In this document: positions 1 through 7,161 of the stretch, piece after piece
Layout of the letters: each line of letters starts with the position of its first letter
Numbering within the stretch: position 1 is the first letter of the stretch
Source: Acidobacteriaceae bacterium
Lineage (GTDB): Bacteria; Acidobacteriota; Terriglobia; Terriglobales; Acidobacteriaceae
Direction of reading: 5' to 3'
Assembly (NCBI GenBank): GCA_030049955.1
Contig: JASIJX010000573.1
Location: 1-8,262 of the forward strand
Length of the DNA stretch: 8,262 nucleotides
Program-made: the position numbers and the translations under genes
The notes under the pieces: model-generated
Databases searched by the model: none
What the model was told of the DNA's origin: nothing
Seen by the model: the letters and a program-made list of their open reading frames with translations, nothing else

Positions 1-2903
1 AGAAGAGTATCGGCCAAGGGAATCGTCGCCGAGTCCAGGCTGTACCCGGAGCAGCTGCTGGGTGCGACCTGTCCATTCGTGGAAGTGGTGAGGTTGCTCA
101 TCGCCGTAGCCAGAGGATTGGGTGCCAAGGCGCCGAGTTGGCTAGAGGTGTAAGTCTGGAGATATTTCGGATTCAACTGATTGTACTGCCAGCCAGGAGA
201 AACCATACGAACGCCGCGGTTGCCGATATAGTCTACTTCCAGTTGATCACTCTGGGTAAAGGCATACTGCACGCCCAGCATCCATTGTTGAACGTAAGGG
301 GACGGGTTGTTCCGAAAGACTCCGCCTGTACTGTTGCCGTCCTGTTGATACGAGCCGTTGGCATTGCCGGTGACCTGCGCGTATTGGCCGCCCCATGGAT
401 TGCTGGTGCTGATATTCGGATTCGGAGTAATGCCGCCGTCCAGGCTTAGGTTGGCGTTGGTTGTCGCTGTGAATCCATCCGTATCCATTGAGCCGGAGCT
501 GCTTACCGCTTCCGGATAAAAGATCCCGTATCCGCCGTGAATAACCGTCTTCGGAATCGCCTGATACGAGAAACCTAAGCGAGGTGCAACGTTTTTGTAG
601 TTCGCGTTGTAAATATACCGGTTGCCGGGTCCCAGGAACTGGAGCGCGCCCAGCAAGGGTCGGCCCGCCGAGTAGCTGAGCGGGTTTACCGCATCCGGGT
701 TGAAGATCGAACCCTCGTTGTGGCGTGAAGTGAACGGAGTTTGAATCTCATAGCGGATGCCCAGATTCAGTGTCAGGTTGTGGATCGGTTTCCAATCGTC
801 CTGAACATACTCACCAAAAAGATGGTTCGATACATATGGCGTGGTCGGCGTTCCGATGCTTGCACCGTCCATGACGCCGAGCAGTGCCTCAGCCACTCCA
901 TTACCGGTAAAGCTGACTCCCGGCGTTCCAGCCAGGGGATCCGGTCCGCCCGTGTAGTTGCCGTCGAACGTAAGGGAATCCGAGTAATAGTTGTACTGGT
1001 CGAAGACCTGCTCTACACTCATGAACCCGAAGTTGATGGTGTTCTTTCCGAGCGACTTGATGAGGTCAACAGCTACTGTCCCGACGGGTCCGTGATTGTT
1101 GACTCCCTCTGTGTTCCCGCTGAACGGGCCCAGCTGGGAGATACCGTTTCCGAAGTTGACGGTCGGAAACAAGGGGTCCTCTTGATTGACATACGCAGGG
1201 AGTCCGAGAGTCGTCGAGGGGTTGAAACCGAGCGACTGATTGGTAGAGGTTTCATGCCAAATCTGAACGCCCGAAGCGATGTTCATGGTGAGGGTGGGAC
1301 TGAAAATGTGCGCAAGCCCCGCCCACATGCCCCAGCGGTTGTTGGGCCGCTGATTGCCTTGGCCTGCTGGATCGGATCCCCAGTTATCGGCGGCGCCGGT
1401 CTTTGCCTCTTCCTTATAGGAGTAACGGAAATAGGCGTTGGTATTGCTGTTGATGTTGTGGTCGACCCTGATCCCGTACTCGTTCCAATACGTCGGCGCT
1501 TCTCCAGCCAGAATCAGATTGTTGGGCACATTGCCTGGCGTTTTCGCCGCCGGAAAATAACTGAGCAGCTTGGCGCCAACAGGATCCGGAACATAACCTG
1601 CAATATTGGCCAGAATGTTGCCCGGGACCGGGTTTCGGATGTATCCGGTTTGTGTGGCTACCAGCCCCGTGCCATAAGGATTCGAGGCGCTCTTGGTATC
1701 GGGCTGGCCGGCGGTAATGGCGTGACCGCTGCGCGGATCGTAGATCTGTCCGTCGTAGATGGGTCGGCCAAGAGCATCGGTGCCCGCGGGCGTGGTTGAC
1801 AGTTGCTCTGAGAAGTTGCCGGCCAGGAAGTTGGTGTCGGGCACCGTGTAGCTGGAGGGCGACGGGGTGTTTGCATGAAAGTGCTCGTAGAGGCCAAAGA
1901 TGAAGGTCTTGTCCCGCTGTTTATAAATACCGGGAATGTATAAAGGGCCTCCGGCAGATCCGCCAACCTGGTTGCGGCTAAATGTGCAGAGGTTCGTGTT
2001 GAGCAGACCCTGGCAACTGCCCGGTGATTGGAAGTAGTTGAGGGCGTTCGTGTTGTTGCTGGAATAAAACTCGTATGCCGAACCGTGGAAGTCGCGCGTT
2101 CCCGACTTGGTGACGACGTTGACCACGTTGCCCGTGCTCCATCCGTACTGAGCGGTGAATGAGTTGTTCTGGATTTTGAATTCCTGAACCCCGTCAACGC
2201 CGGGGACAAAGATGACCCCGCCCCACTCAGTGTCTGTATCCCATGAACCATCCACCAGGAACGCGGTCGTTCCGAAGAAGCCGCCAGCGAAGTTCATGAA
2301 CGAGATGTCCTGATCCGCAGTGTCCGTTGTGTTGCTGCCACCACCCAGGAGCAACTGCCCTTCCGACGTGTTTTGCACGGAAGAGTTGAGCGTGGCCAGG
2401 CCATAGACGTTGCGCACGTTCAGCGGTAACTCCACGATCTGCTTCGCATCGAGGCTTGCCGCAACGTTGGAGTTGTCAGTATTCAACAAGGACGCGTTCG
2501 CCGTGACCGTGACCGTTTGGGCTTCTACGCCGACTGTCAAGGCAACATTTTGCGAGGCCGTCTGGGCGGCATCGAGAACGATTCCGTTCTGCTTGTAGAT
2601 CTCGAAACCGGTCATCCTCACCGTCAGCGAATACTGCGACGGCGGAAGCTGGCTGAAGGCGTATCGGCCCGCTTCGTCCGTTTTGAACTGCCGTGAAATT
2701 CCGTTCTCTGCGCTCGTGAGCGTGATCGATGCCCCCGGTACGACGGCTCCAGTCGGGTCCGTTATCACCCCCGAAAGCGCAGCCGTGGTTGTTGCGATTT
2801 GCGCGTTACCCCACGGAGCAGAATTCGCCAATAGCCCTATCAGAAGTGCGAGTCCACCCCAGAACCAGGGAGACCGTAGTGTCAGTTTCCGTCCCGTCCT
2901 CAA
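1..2903 (-). CDS. TonB-dependent receptor, Oar-like, with N-terminal carboxypeptidase-regulatory-like domain (3' end beyond window)
   Basis: This is probably an outer-membrane receptor or transporter for a large substrate, energised through TonB; the substrate cannot be told. Reading from the TTG at 2903, the frame stays open to the left edge (967 codons). A signal peptide occupies about residues 1-34, with hydrophobic FWGGLALLIGLLA and likely cleavage after WGNA. Residues 42-125 form a carboxypeptidase-regulatory-like beta-sandwich (SGVITDPTGAVVPGASITL, DEAGRYAFSQLPPSQYSL). Residues 135-265 form the plug (IVELPLNVRN; FLVDGS; GVQEFKIQNNSFTAQYGW; NVVTKSGTRDFHG). The barrel follows, with family wording RNQVGGSAGGPL, RDKTFIFGLYEHF, EYVQDDWKP, LTLNLGIRYE and APRLGFSYQ. 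Family members usually exceed 1,000 residues, so the last barrel strands are outside the window. I found no frameshift. The gene is divergent from the membrane regulator at 3205. Alternative starts upstream lack a comparable ribosome binding site. Confidence 0.93.
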   Translation of the reverse strand, partial: MRTGRKLTLRSPWFWGGLALLIGLLANSAPWGNAQIATTTAALSGVITDPTGAVVPGASITLTSAENGISRQFKTDEAGRYAFSQLPPSQYSLTVRMTGFEIYKQNGIVLDAAQTASQNVALTVGVEAQTVTVTANASLLNTDNSNVAASLDAKQIVELPLNVRNVYGLATLNSSVQNTSEGQLLLGGGSNTTDTADQDISFMNFAGGFFGTTAFLVDGSWDTDTEWGGVIFVPGVDGVQEFKIQNNSFTAQYGWSTGNVVNVVTKSGTRDFHGSAYEFYSSNNTNALNYFQSPGSCQGLLNTNLCTFSRNQVGGSAGGPLYIPGIYKQRDKTFIFGLYEHFHANTPSPSSYTVPDTNFLAGNFSEQLSTTPAGTDALGRPIYDGQIYDPRSGHAITAGQPDTKSASNPYGTGLVATQTGYIRNPVPGNILANIAGYVPDPVGAKLLSYFPAAKTPGNVPNNLILAGEAPTYWNEYGIRVDHNINSNTNAYFRYSYKEEAKTGAADNWGSDPAGQGNQRPNNRWGMWAGLAHIFSPTLTMNIASGVQIWHETSTNQSLGFNPSTTLGLPAYVNQEDPLFPTVNFGNGISQLGPFSGNTEGVNNHGPVGTVAVDLIKSLGKNTINFGFMSVEQVFDQYNYYSDSLTFDGNYTGGPDPLAGTPGVSFTGNGVAEALLGVMDGASIGTPTTPYVSNHLFGEYVQDDWKPIHNLTLNLGIRYEIQTPFTSRHNEGSIFNPDAVNPLSYSAGRPLLGALQFLGPGNRYIYNANYKNVAPRLGFSYQAIPKTVIHGGYGIFYPEAVSSSGSMDTDGFTATTNANLSLDGGITPNPNISTSNPWGGQYAQVTGNANGSYQQDGNSTGGVFRNNPSPYVQQWMLGVQYAFTQSDQLEVDYIGNRGVRMVSPGWQYNQLNPKYLQTYTSSQLGALAPNPLATAMSNLTTSTNGQVAPSSCSGYSLDSATIPLADTL

Positions 2904-2909
2904 TTGAAG

Positions 2910-2915
2910 CCTCCT
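2910..2915 (-). promoter_or_regulatory. Ribosome binding site AGGAGG of the TonB receptor gene
   Basis: A perfect AGGAGG on the minus strand lies 6 bases before TTG (2903-2901). It fixes the non-ATG start and places the hydrophobic signal peptide right behind the N-terminus. Confidence 0.8.
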
Positions 2916-3005
2916 ATCGTTCGTCCCTGTTGCGCGGAACTCGGCGTGGGCGCGTGCGGCGAACAGTTCGATTCCGCCACAAGAGGTAACCGAAAAGCGG
3001 AAACC

Positions 3006-3036
3006 ATTCTAGGCATTCCGATTGAGAATCTGACAA
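3006..3036 (-). promoter_or_regulatory. Candidate sigma-70-type promoter of the receptor gene
   Basis: On the minus strand TTGTCA (3036-3031) is followed after 19 bases by TAGAAT (3011-3006), about 100 bases before the TTG start. Both hexamers match the consensus well but the spacing is longer than the preferred 17, which would fit an activator-dependent promoter. The -35 lies at the edge of the direct repeat at 3032-3047. Confidence 0.35.
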
Positions 3037-3070
3037 GGTCCTTACGGTACGGGTAGACAGGTCTTTACGG
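3032..3070. repeat. Two-copy imperfect direct repeat, candidate operator between the divergent genes
   Basis: GACAAGGTCCTTACGG (3032-3047) recurs as GACAGGTCTTTACGG (3056-3070), with starts 24 bases apart. The differences are one missing A and one C/T change. The pair sits between the receptor and the membrane regulator and overlaps the candidate receptor -35. Regulators with OmpR/CadC-like winged helices commonly bind tandem direct repeats, so this is a reasonable target for the adjacent regulator. That link is inference. Confidence 0.45.
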
Positions 3071-3083
3071 AAAGGGGAGAATT

Positions 3084-3096
3084 CTTATCCGATAAG
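3084..3096. repeat. Short palindrome CTTAT-CCG-ATAAG in the intergenic region
   Basis: A perfect 5-bp inverted repeat with a 3-base centre lies between the direct repeat and the -10 of the regulator gene. It could be a small operator half-site pair, but it is short enough to arise by chance. Confidence 0.2.
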
Positions 3097-3152
3097 TTTT
3101 GCAAACTGCCAAATCCCAAACACTTGCAATTTGGTTCAAGAGGGGAAAAGAC

Positions 3153-3175
3153 TTGCCATTACTCGGGGTTATAAT
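3153..3175 (+). promoter_or_regulatory. Candidate promoter of the membrane regulator (consensus -10 TATAAT)
   Basis: A perfect TATAAT at 3170-3175 lies 29 bases before the ATG at 3205. The only nearby -35-like hexamer, TTGCCA at 3153-3158, is just 11 bases away, too close for normal sigma-70 spacing. The -10 is therefore convincing but the -35 is not. The leader would be about 20-25 bases and includes the GAGAGGA ribosome binding site (3193-3199). Confidence 0.4.
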
Positions 3176-3204
3176 CGCTTCTTCGAGCTGAAGAGAGGAT
3201 TTTG

Positions 3205-4443
3205 ATGGGCGCTTCGCCGAGTCACGTCCAAGACGGTCTGAAAAAAGCCGCAAAGAACGCAATCGGCGAGCAGTTGGATCGCATGGTGGCGAGTCCCTAC
3301 TTCAGCCACAGCAAGCGGCTTCCTAATTTTCTGCGCTTTGTGGTGGAGCGCACCTTGGCTGGCGATGCTGAAAACCTCAAAGAACGGACGCTGGGGATCG
3401 AAATCTTCGGTCGCGACCCCGACTACGATACCGCCTCAGACCCGATTGTGCGCGTCACTGCCACGGAGCTCCGCAAGCGAGTGGCACAGTATTACCAGGA
3501 GCCTGCGCACGAGAACGAGTTGCGCATCACTCTGCCGCCCGGCTCCTATATTCCAGAATTCCTAGGCCCGAAAGCCGGCGACGGCCACGTCCCGCCGGAG
3601 TTGGAGGTGTCATCCTCGGCCCCGATCGAACACACCGCCCCTCCGGATACGCGCGTCAGCAGTCGCGGATCGCTGAAGCTGATTTTGATTCTGATTGCCG
3701 CAGGGATTGTGGTGTCCGTCACGATCTTTCTCTGGAATCGTACCCATCAGTCAGGCTTCGATCAGTTCTGGCAGCCGATCTTCTCATCGAGCGACCCGGT
3801 CCTGCTCTGCATCGCTGATCAAACCGAATACTCGGTCTTTGCTCTTCGCGACGCTTCTCAACCGTCGCGACAGGTCCTTTCGAATGACAAGCTCACTGCG
3901 GTTGTTATCGATGACCTGAGTGCCACCGTCAAAGTTGCGGGCATTTTGCAATCAGGCGGCAAGCAGTATTCCCTCAAAGGCGAGGGTGTCACCACCCTTG
4001 ACGACCTCCGGCGCGGTCCCACGATCTTAGTGGGAGCTTTTGATAACGCGTGGGCCCTGCGCCTCACCAATCCCCTCCGCTTTCACTTCGCCAACGATGC
4101 CGACATCACGCACCTTTGGATTGCCGATAGCGCTTCACCCGGCCGCTCTCACTGGAGCGTCGACCGCGGAATCCAGCTAGCCACGAATAATTACCGCGAC
4201 TATGCCATCCTTGCGCGATTTACCGACAGTAACACAGGAAAAGTGGCGATCGTAGTTGCTGGAATAGGCCGCGGGGGAACACGCATCGCAGGTGAGTTCC
4301 TCACCGACAACGACGACCTGGTGCAGTTGATGCGCCTGGCTCACGCCGCGGGCGACAAGAAGAACCTCGAAGTAGTCCTCAGCACGCTGATCATCGATGG
4401 AGAACCCGGCTCACCGAAGATTGAAGCTACGTATTTCTGGTAG
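3205..4443 (+). CDS. Membrane-anchored winged-helix-like transcriptional regulator (ToxR/CadC-like layout), acidobacterial family
   Basis: This protein of 412 residues probably senses a signal outside the membrane and binds DNA from the membrane. Residues 21-119 form the conserved N-terminal domain (LDRMVASPYFSHSKRLPNFL, LKERTLGIEIFGR, DPIVRVTATELRKRV, LPPGSYIPEF). I know this domain from many acidobacterial proteins, often annotated as hypothetical or CadC/adenylate-cyclase-like; its basic, HTH-like character is family inference. A Pro/Ser-rich linker (about 125-155) leads to one transmembrane helix (about 157-177, LKLILILIAAGIVVSVTIFL). The C-terminal domain of about 230 residues begins FDQFWQPIFSSSDPVLLC. 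I read no enzymatic motif in it. ATG at 3205 is preferred over TTG at 3202, because GAGAGGA ends 5 bases before the ATG. The gene is divergent from the TonB receptor, so regulating that receptor is the simplest hypothesis. Confidence 0.82.
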   Translation: MGASPSHVQDGLKKAAKNAIGEQLDRMVASPYFSHSKRLPNFLRFVVERTLAGDAENLKERTLGIEIFGRDPDYDTASDPIVRVTATELRKRVAQYYQEPAHENELRITLPPGSYIPEFLGPKAGDGHVPPELEVSSSAPIEHTAPPDTRVSSRGSLKLILILIAAGIVVSVTIFLWNRTHQSGFDQFWQPIFSSSDPVLLCIADQTEYSVFALRDASQPSRQVLSNDKLTAVVIDDLSATVKVAGILQSGGKQYSLKGEGVTTLDDLRRGPTILVGAFDNAWALRLTNPLRFHFANDADITHLWIADSASPGRSHWSVDRGIQLATNNYRDYAILARFTDSNTGKVAIVVAGIGRGGTRIAGEFLTDNDDLVQLMRLAHAAGDKKNLEVVLSTLIIDGEPGSPKIEATYFW

Positions 4444-4540
4444 GGAATCGACACATCGAAGGCAGCAATAGAAATCGGTACCGAAAAATCGGCTTAAGTC
4501 CAGCGATCTGCTTTGGTGATGCCTCGGAATCCTCAACGTG

Positions 4541-4571
4541 CAATGAATCGGAATCGCCGAGTCGCTCATTG
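4541..4571. repeat. Compound hairpin downstream of the regulator, doubtful terminator
   Basis: CAATGA (4541-4546) pairs with TCATTG (4566-4571) around an inner stem TCGG/CCGA (4548-4551/4557-4560). It lies about 100 bases after the regulator stop. There is no T-run on either side, so an intrinsic terminator is not supported beyond the stem itself. Confidence 0.2.
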
Positions 4572-4899
4572 AGAGTTTACCTGTTCTTTAACCCACACAT
4601 TTTGGAATGCCCATCACGCCGCGGCGAAGTGCATTGTTTTCCATACTTAACGTTTCTGAAAAGCGGTGGCCTTTGGTGCCATGCCGAGCAGTCTTTTCGA
4701 GAGGTTACTGTTACGAAATGTCGCAGAAAGCCATCTGAGATACACAGCCTTTCGGAACACTGATTTGTCGGCGGCATTGCCCCGTCATCAGCACGTTGCC
4801 AATAGTGACGGGAAGTTCGGCGGGCTTCACCAGCAGCAATGCATTTTTCGGAGCAAAGCGTCGGAGAGTGCAGAATGGCTCGGATCTGAGGCAACATAT

Positions 4900-5050
4900 T
4901 TCCCTGTTAAGGGCGAGAAAATTCCCTGTTAGGTTTCATGCCTAGGGTACTTTTCGGATTGCCATGTTCTTGCGGCCCTGTGGATTAGCGACATAAGGCC
5001 GCGACGTTCTCCCCGAAATTCGAGGAAATTCTCTGTATTTTTTCCCTGTT
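4900..5050. repeat. Spaced TTCCCTGTT(A) direct repeats
   Basis: TTCCCTGTTA occurs at 4900-4909 and 4922-4931, exactly 22 bases apart. TTCCCTGTT recurs at 5042-5050, and a one-mismatch copy TTCTCTGTA lies at 5029-5037. On the minus strand the motif is AACAGGGAA. I know similar AACAGGGAA-type degenerate repeats near serine-recombinase modules in other bacteria, but that memory is loose and the function is unknown. Confidence 0.45.
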
Positions 5051-5070
5051 CACGGGAAATTTGAACGCGG

Positions 5071-5094
5071 AGGGAGTTTCGCTCGAAACTCCCT
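5071..5094. repeat. Perfect 10-bp-stem hairpin with tetraloop
   Basis: AGGGAGTTTC (5071-5080) pairs with GAAACTCCCT (5085-5094) around the loop GCTC. The stem is perfect and strong. Neither flank has a T-run, so it is not a standard intrinsic terminator for the minus-strand recombinase module. It may be a structural element or an end of a small repeat. Confidence 0.6.
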
Positions 5095-5404
5095 TCACCG
5101 CCATAACTTTACTGTTATCAACAAGTTGCAGGGTTGCCTCGGGCCATTCGCAGAGTTTCCCCGCGATATCGCAAAACTTGCGGCTCGAATGGAAACGGAG
5201 AGCATTCTCTGATGGGGCCAATGTGTGCCGATTTGTCTGCATTTCTCCGTTGGCCACTTCGCCACTTCCCTTTCAATTCGCGAATGCGGCGGAGAAACTT
5301 GACCCAATATCTATTGCATGATCTGGCGTGGTTCGAAATTCGAATTGTAACTGGCTAATATAAACCGATGTGGACTTAGAGCTTTGCGTTGGCAAGTTGT
5401 CGGA

Positions 5405-5574
5405 CTATTCGGGCATTGGGCGTATGCCGACTACCTGCTCATTCCAGTTCATCGGGATTGTGGCGAGTAGATCGTCAAGCGAAGGTGGAAACGACTCGGG
5501 CCGGTTCATTAATGTTTCGATTATCTGCGGACTAAGTTGGACCAATTTCATATGCATCCGGATGAAACGCCGCG
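5405..5574 (-). pseudogene. C-terminal tail of a serine recombinase (remnant)
   Basis: The frame reading FIRMHMKLVQLSPQIIE, then PPSLDDLLATIPMNWNEQ, then a stop at 5405 matches the very C-terminus of DUF2924-associated large serine recombinases. In that family the end typically reads like 'L.P.IVE.IL.G...LT...LL...PLDWAEQ'. Only about 50 residues remain; the catalytic, recombinase and zinc-ribbon domains are absent here. The fragment starts where the DUF2924 copy A reading loses similarity to copy B, in a different frame, so it is best explained as the far side of an internal deletion. The open frame technically extends to a GTG at 5590, inside DUF2924 copy A; I see no sign it is translated. 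Confidence 0.65.
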
Positions 5575-6003
5575 AGCCGGTCCTGACCACTTGGTTCCGG
5601 TAATAACCTTGGCAACTTCCGTCAGGCTCCGGTAGGTTTTGCTTTCGTATTCGTAGCCCGAGTCAAGGACCGTGATCTCATGCATCTTGCCCTGGTACTC
5701 GCGGACATAGTGCGTGTCAATCTTAGGCCGGAAACTAGTCTGAATCCCACCGGGGCGATCTTCGGCCAACGCGCGCAGCCTCCGACCGATGGACTCTTTG
5801 AGCCCGCCAAAAGCCTGCTCCTGAATGCCATAGGCAAGAATCGGGATCAGCGTTTCTCGGCGTAGTGACCGACCCAGAGTGTGGTCGAAGAGATTGCGCC
5901 AAAGATGCTGCAGTGCGGTTCGATCCATAGTCGGCAACTGCGCTAATAACCGATCAACCGCTTGCTGGCGCGTGGGCTTCGGCTGTTTCGTTTTACTCCC
6001 CAT
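5548..6003 (-). CDS. DUF2924 family protein, copy A
   Basis: This protein of 151 residues belongs to the DUF2924 family, which is regularly found immediately upstream of large serine recombinases. Its biochemical role is not established. Start at ATG 6003 is chosen because copy B begins at the corresponding place and AGGAGG lies just upstream (within 6014-6020); the frame can be extended to 6105 but without homology to copy B. Shared blocks with copy B are KPTRQ.AVDRLL.QLPTM, LRRETL.PILAY.IQE.AFG, THYVREYQGKMHE.TVL and TYRSLTE.AKVITGTK.SGPA. By eye roughly two-thirds of aligned residues are identical. After SGPA the sequence departs (RGVSSGCI, stop), because the DNA there is the recombinase tail read out of frame. 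The tail is therefore aberrant, but the core domain is complete. Confidence 0.85.
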   Translation of the reverse strand: MGSKTKQPKPTRQQAVDRLLAQLPTMDRTALQHLWRNLFDHTLGRSLRRETLIPILAYGIQEQAFGGLKESIGRRLRALAEDRPGGIQTSFRPKIDTHYVREYQGKMHEITVLDSGYEYESKTYRSLTEVAKVITGTKWSGPARGVSSGCI

Positions 6004-6006
6004 CAA

Positions 6007-6061
6007 GGACTTTCCTCCTCGGATAAGTCCATTCCCGCTCTGCTTGACCGAAGAGTCAAGC
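6007..6061 (-). promoter_or_regulatory. Conserved leader of DUF2924 copy A with two hairpins and -35-like TTGACT
   Basis: On the minus strand GCTTGAC (6061-6055) and GTCAAGC (6048-6042) form a 7-bp hairpin with a 6-base loop. Further on, GGACTT (6030-6025) and AAGTCC (6012-6007) form a stem whose loop holds the AGGAGG. TTGACT (6059-6054) and GGGAAT (6036-6031) are 17 bases apart, as in copy B, and may be a promoter with a weak -10. Confidence 0.4.
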
Positions 6062-6147
6062 AAACTCTCGCGCCCGAGAACTACCGCAATATGGGCGAAA
6101 GCCAACTAAACTGCCGCTTTATGTGGCCCGAGAAGAGGCTGTGGGAG

Positions 6148-7161
6148 CTAACGAAAAGACGAACGAGTCGAATCTGTACGCGTGCAGAGCATTGCGAATC
6201 TCTGGCGAATCGCCATCAAGGTTCTCTGCCGGCGAATAACGGTAGCGCAGCCCGCATTTGTTCGCGTGAGTCGGCGTATATCGCATCCCGTTGGCGTCGA
6301 AAAGTATGCCGGTGAATAGACTCTCTTTTGTGGCGCGCGCCTTATGTCTTTGCCCTGAATATTCTCATCGAGCTGCGCTTGCACCTTGTCCCAGATATCG
6401 CGATCGATGATCGCCGGATGTTCACCTGCATACGTCTCCTTCCTATGTTTGATCAAGCCCAGGTAGTGAAGGTTGCGCAACATCTGATAGAGCGGGCCAC
6501 GCAAGAAGTGGTTGCCACGTCGGCTCATGATGTTGTTCTCGCGTAGCCAGTCCTGAAGACGGTGTACGGCGCCGAGGCGCAGAAACTCATTGAAGATAGT
6601 ACGCACCGTGGCAGCTTCGGATTCGTTGACAATGAGTTTGCAGTCACTGCACGAGTATCCGAGCGGCACCGTTCCCCTCATCCACATGCCCTTCTTCTTG
6701 GAAGCCGTGATTTTATCCCGGATACGTTCGCCCGTAACCTCGCGCTCGAACTGCGCAAAGGACAGGAGTACATTTAACGTGAGTCGGCCCATCGAGGTGG
6801 TCGTGTTGAACTGCTGCGTGACCGAAACAAAACTGACCTGATGTTTATCGAAATGCTCAATAATCTCGGCAAAGTCGGCGAGCGACCGGGTCAGCCGATC
6901 GACCTTGTAGACGACAACAACTGAGATCTTTCCCGCGTCGATGTCGGCCATCATACGCTTAAATGCGGGCCGATCCGTGTTACCGCCGGAGAAACCGCCG
7001 TCATCGTAATGCCCAGCAACAGCCTTCCAGCCTTCATGCTGCTGGCTTTTTACATAAGCTTCGCAGGCTTCGTGCTGGGCATGGAGGGAATTGAAGGATT
7101 GCTCCAGCCCTTCTTCCGACGATTTGCGAGTATAGATGGCACAATGGATTCGGTCTTTCAT
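6148..7161 (-). CDS. Large serine recombinase (resolvase/invertase N-terminal domain), frameshifted and C-terminally truncated
   Basis: This is a site-specific DNA recombinase that would act through a covalent phosphoserine intermediate. The catalytic domain is about residues 4-150. It has YTRKSSEEG with likely nucleophile Ser14 and Arg12, then DGGFSGG, VVYKVDRLTRS with Arg89 and Arg92, SVTQQFNTTTSMGRLTLN, and FEREVTGERIRDKI. The recombinase domain is about 165-265. After Lys279 the listed frame turns to nonsense and stops at 6148. The next frame reads ESLFTGILFDANGMRYTPTH then ANKCGLRYRY, the family's zinc-ribbon-like segment. A single A lost from an A-run (T-run 6326-6329 on the plus strand) explains this. 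Even with that repaired, similarity ends near 6236, and the out-of-frame reading stops at 6119. Relatives are usually above 450 residues, so the C-terminal third is missing. Its ATG overlaps the DUF2924 copy B stop (ATGA), which implies translational coupling. It is probably inactive. Confidence 0.9.
   Translation of the reverse strand: MKDRIHCAIYTRKSSEEGLEQSFNSLHAQHEACEAYVKSQQHEGWKAVAGHYDDGGFSGGNTDRPAFKRMMADIDAGKISVVVVYKVDRLTRSLADFAEIIEHFDKHQVSFVSVTQQFNTTTSMGRLTLNVLLSFAQFEREVTGERIRDKITASKKKGMWMRGTVPLGYSCSDCKLIVNESEAATVRTIFNEFLRLGAVHRLQDWLRENNIMSRRGNHFLRGPLYQMLRNLHYLGLIKHRKETYAGEHPAIIDRDIWDKVQAQLDENIQGKDIRRAPQKRVYSPAYFSTPTGCDIRRLTRTNAGCATVIRRQRTLMAIRQRFAMLCTRTDSTRSSFR
6191..6210. repeat. 20-bp boundary repeat, copy A
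   Basis: ATTGCGAATCTCTGGCGAAT is identical to 7793-7812. It contains GCGAAT twice, 11 bases apart. It lies 187 bases upstream of the DUF2924 copy A start and just past the point where the truncated recombinase loses homology, so it marks a junction. A related stretch, TCTCTGCCGGCGAAT, lies at 6223-6237. Confidence 0.7.

Larger units (their letters stand above)
4444..5404. other. Long stretch without a convincing gene
   Basis: About 960 bases separate the regulator stop from the recombinase tail. The open frames here are under 110 codons, overlap on both strands, lack a family signature and mostly lack a ribosome binding site. Recognisable contents are a weak hairpin at 4541-4571, TTCCCTGTT-like direct repeats between 4900 and 5050, a perfect hairpin at 5071-5094, and a 10-bp palindrome GCGATATCGC at 5163-5172. 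It reads like decayed mobile-element flank. Confidence 0.55.

Noticed and set aside
741..1799. 352-codon plus-strand open frame
   Set aside because: It is antisense to the TonB receptor, whose minus-strand frame shows continuous family motifs through the same stretch. The plus-strand translation has no domain signature.
1658..2251. 197-codon minus-strand open frame
   Set aside because: It is an out-of-frame reading on the receptor's own strand. The receptor frame carries the plug and early barrel motifs here.
4569..5321. Several overlapping frames of 60-106 codons on both strands
   Set aside because: They overlap each other, lack convincing ribosome binding sites and have no recognisable domains. 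They are treated as chance frames in decayed DNA.
6004..6105. 34-codon N-terminal extension of DUF2924 copy A
   Set aside because: The extension crosses the hairpins and ribosome binding site that are conserved with copy B, and copy B has no matching residues.
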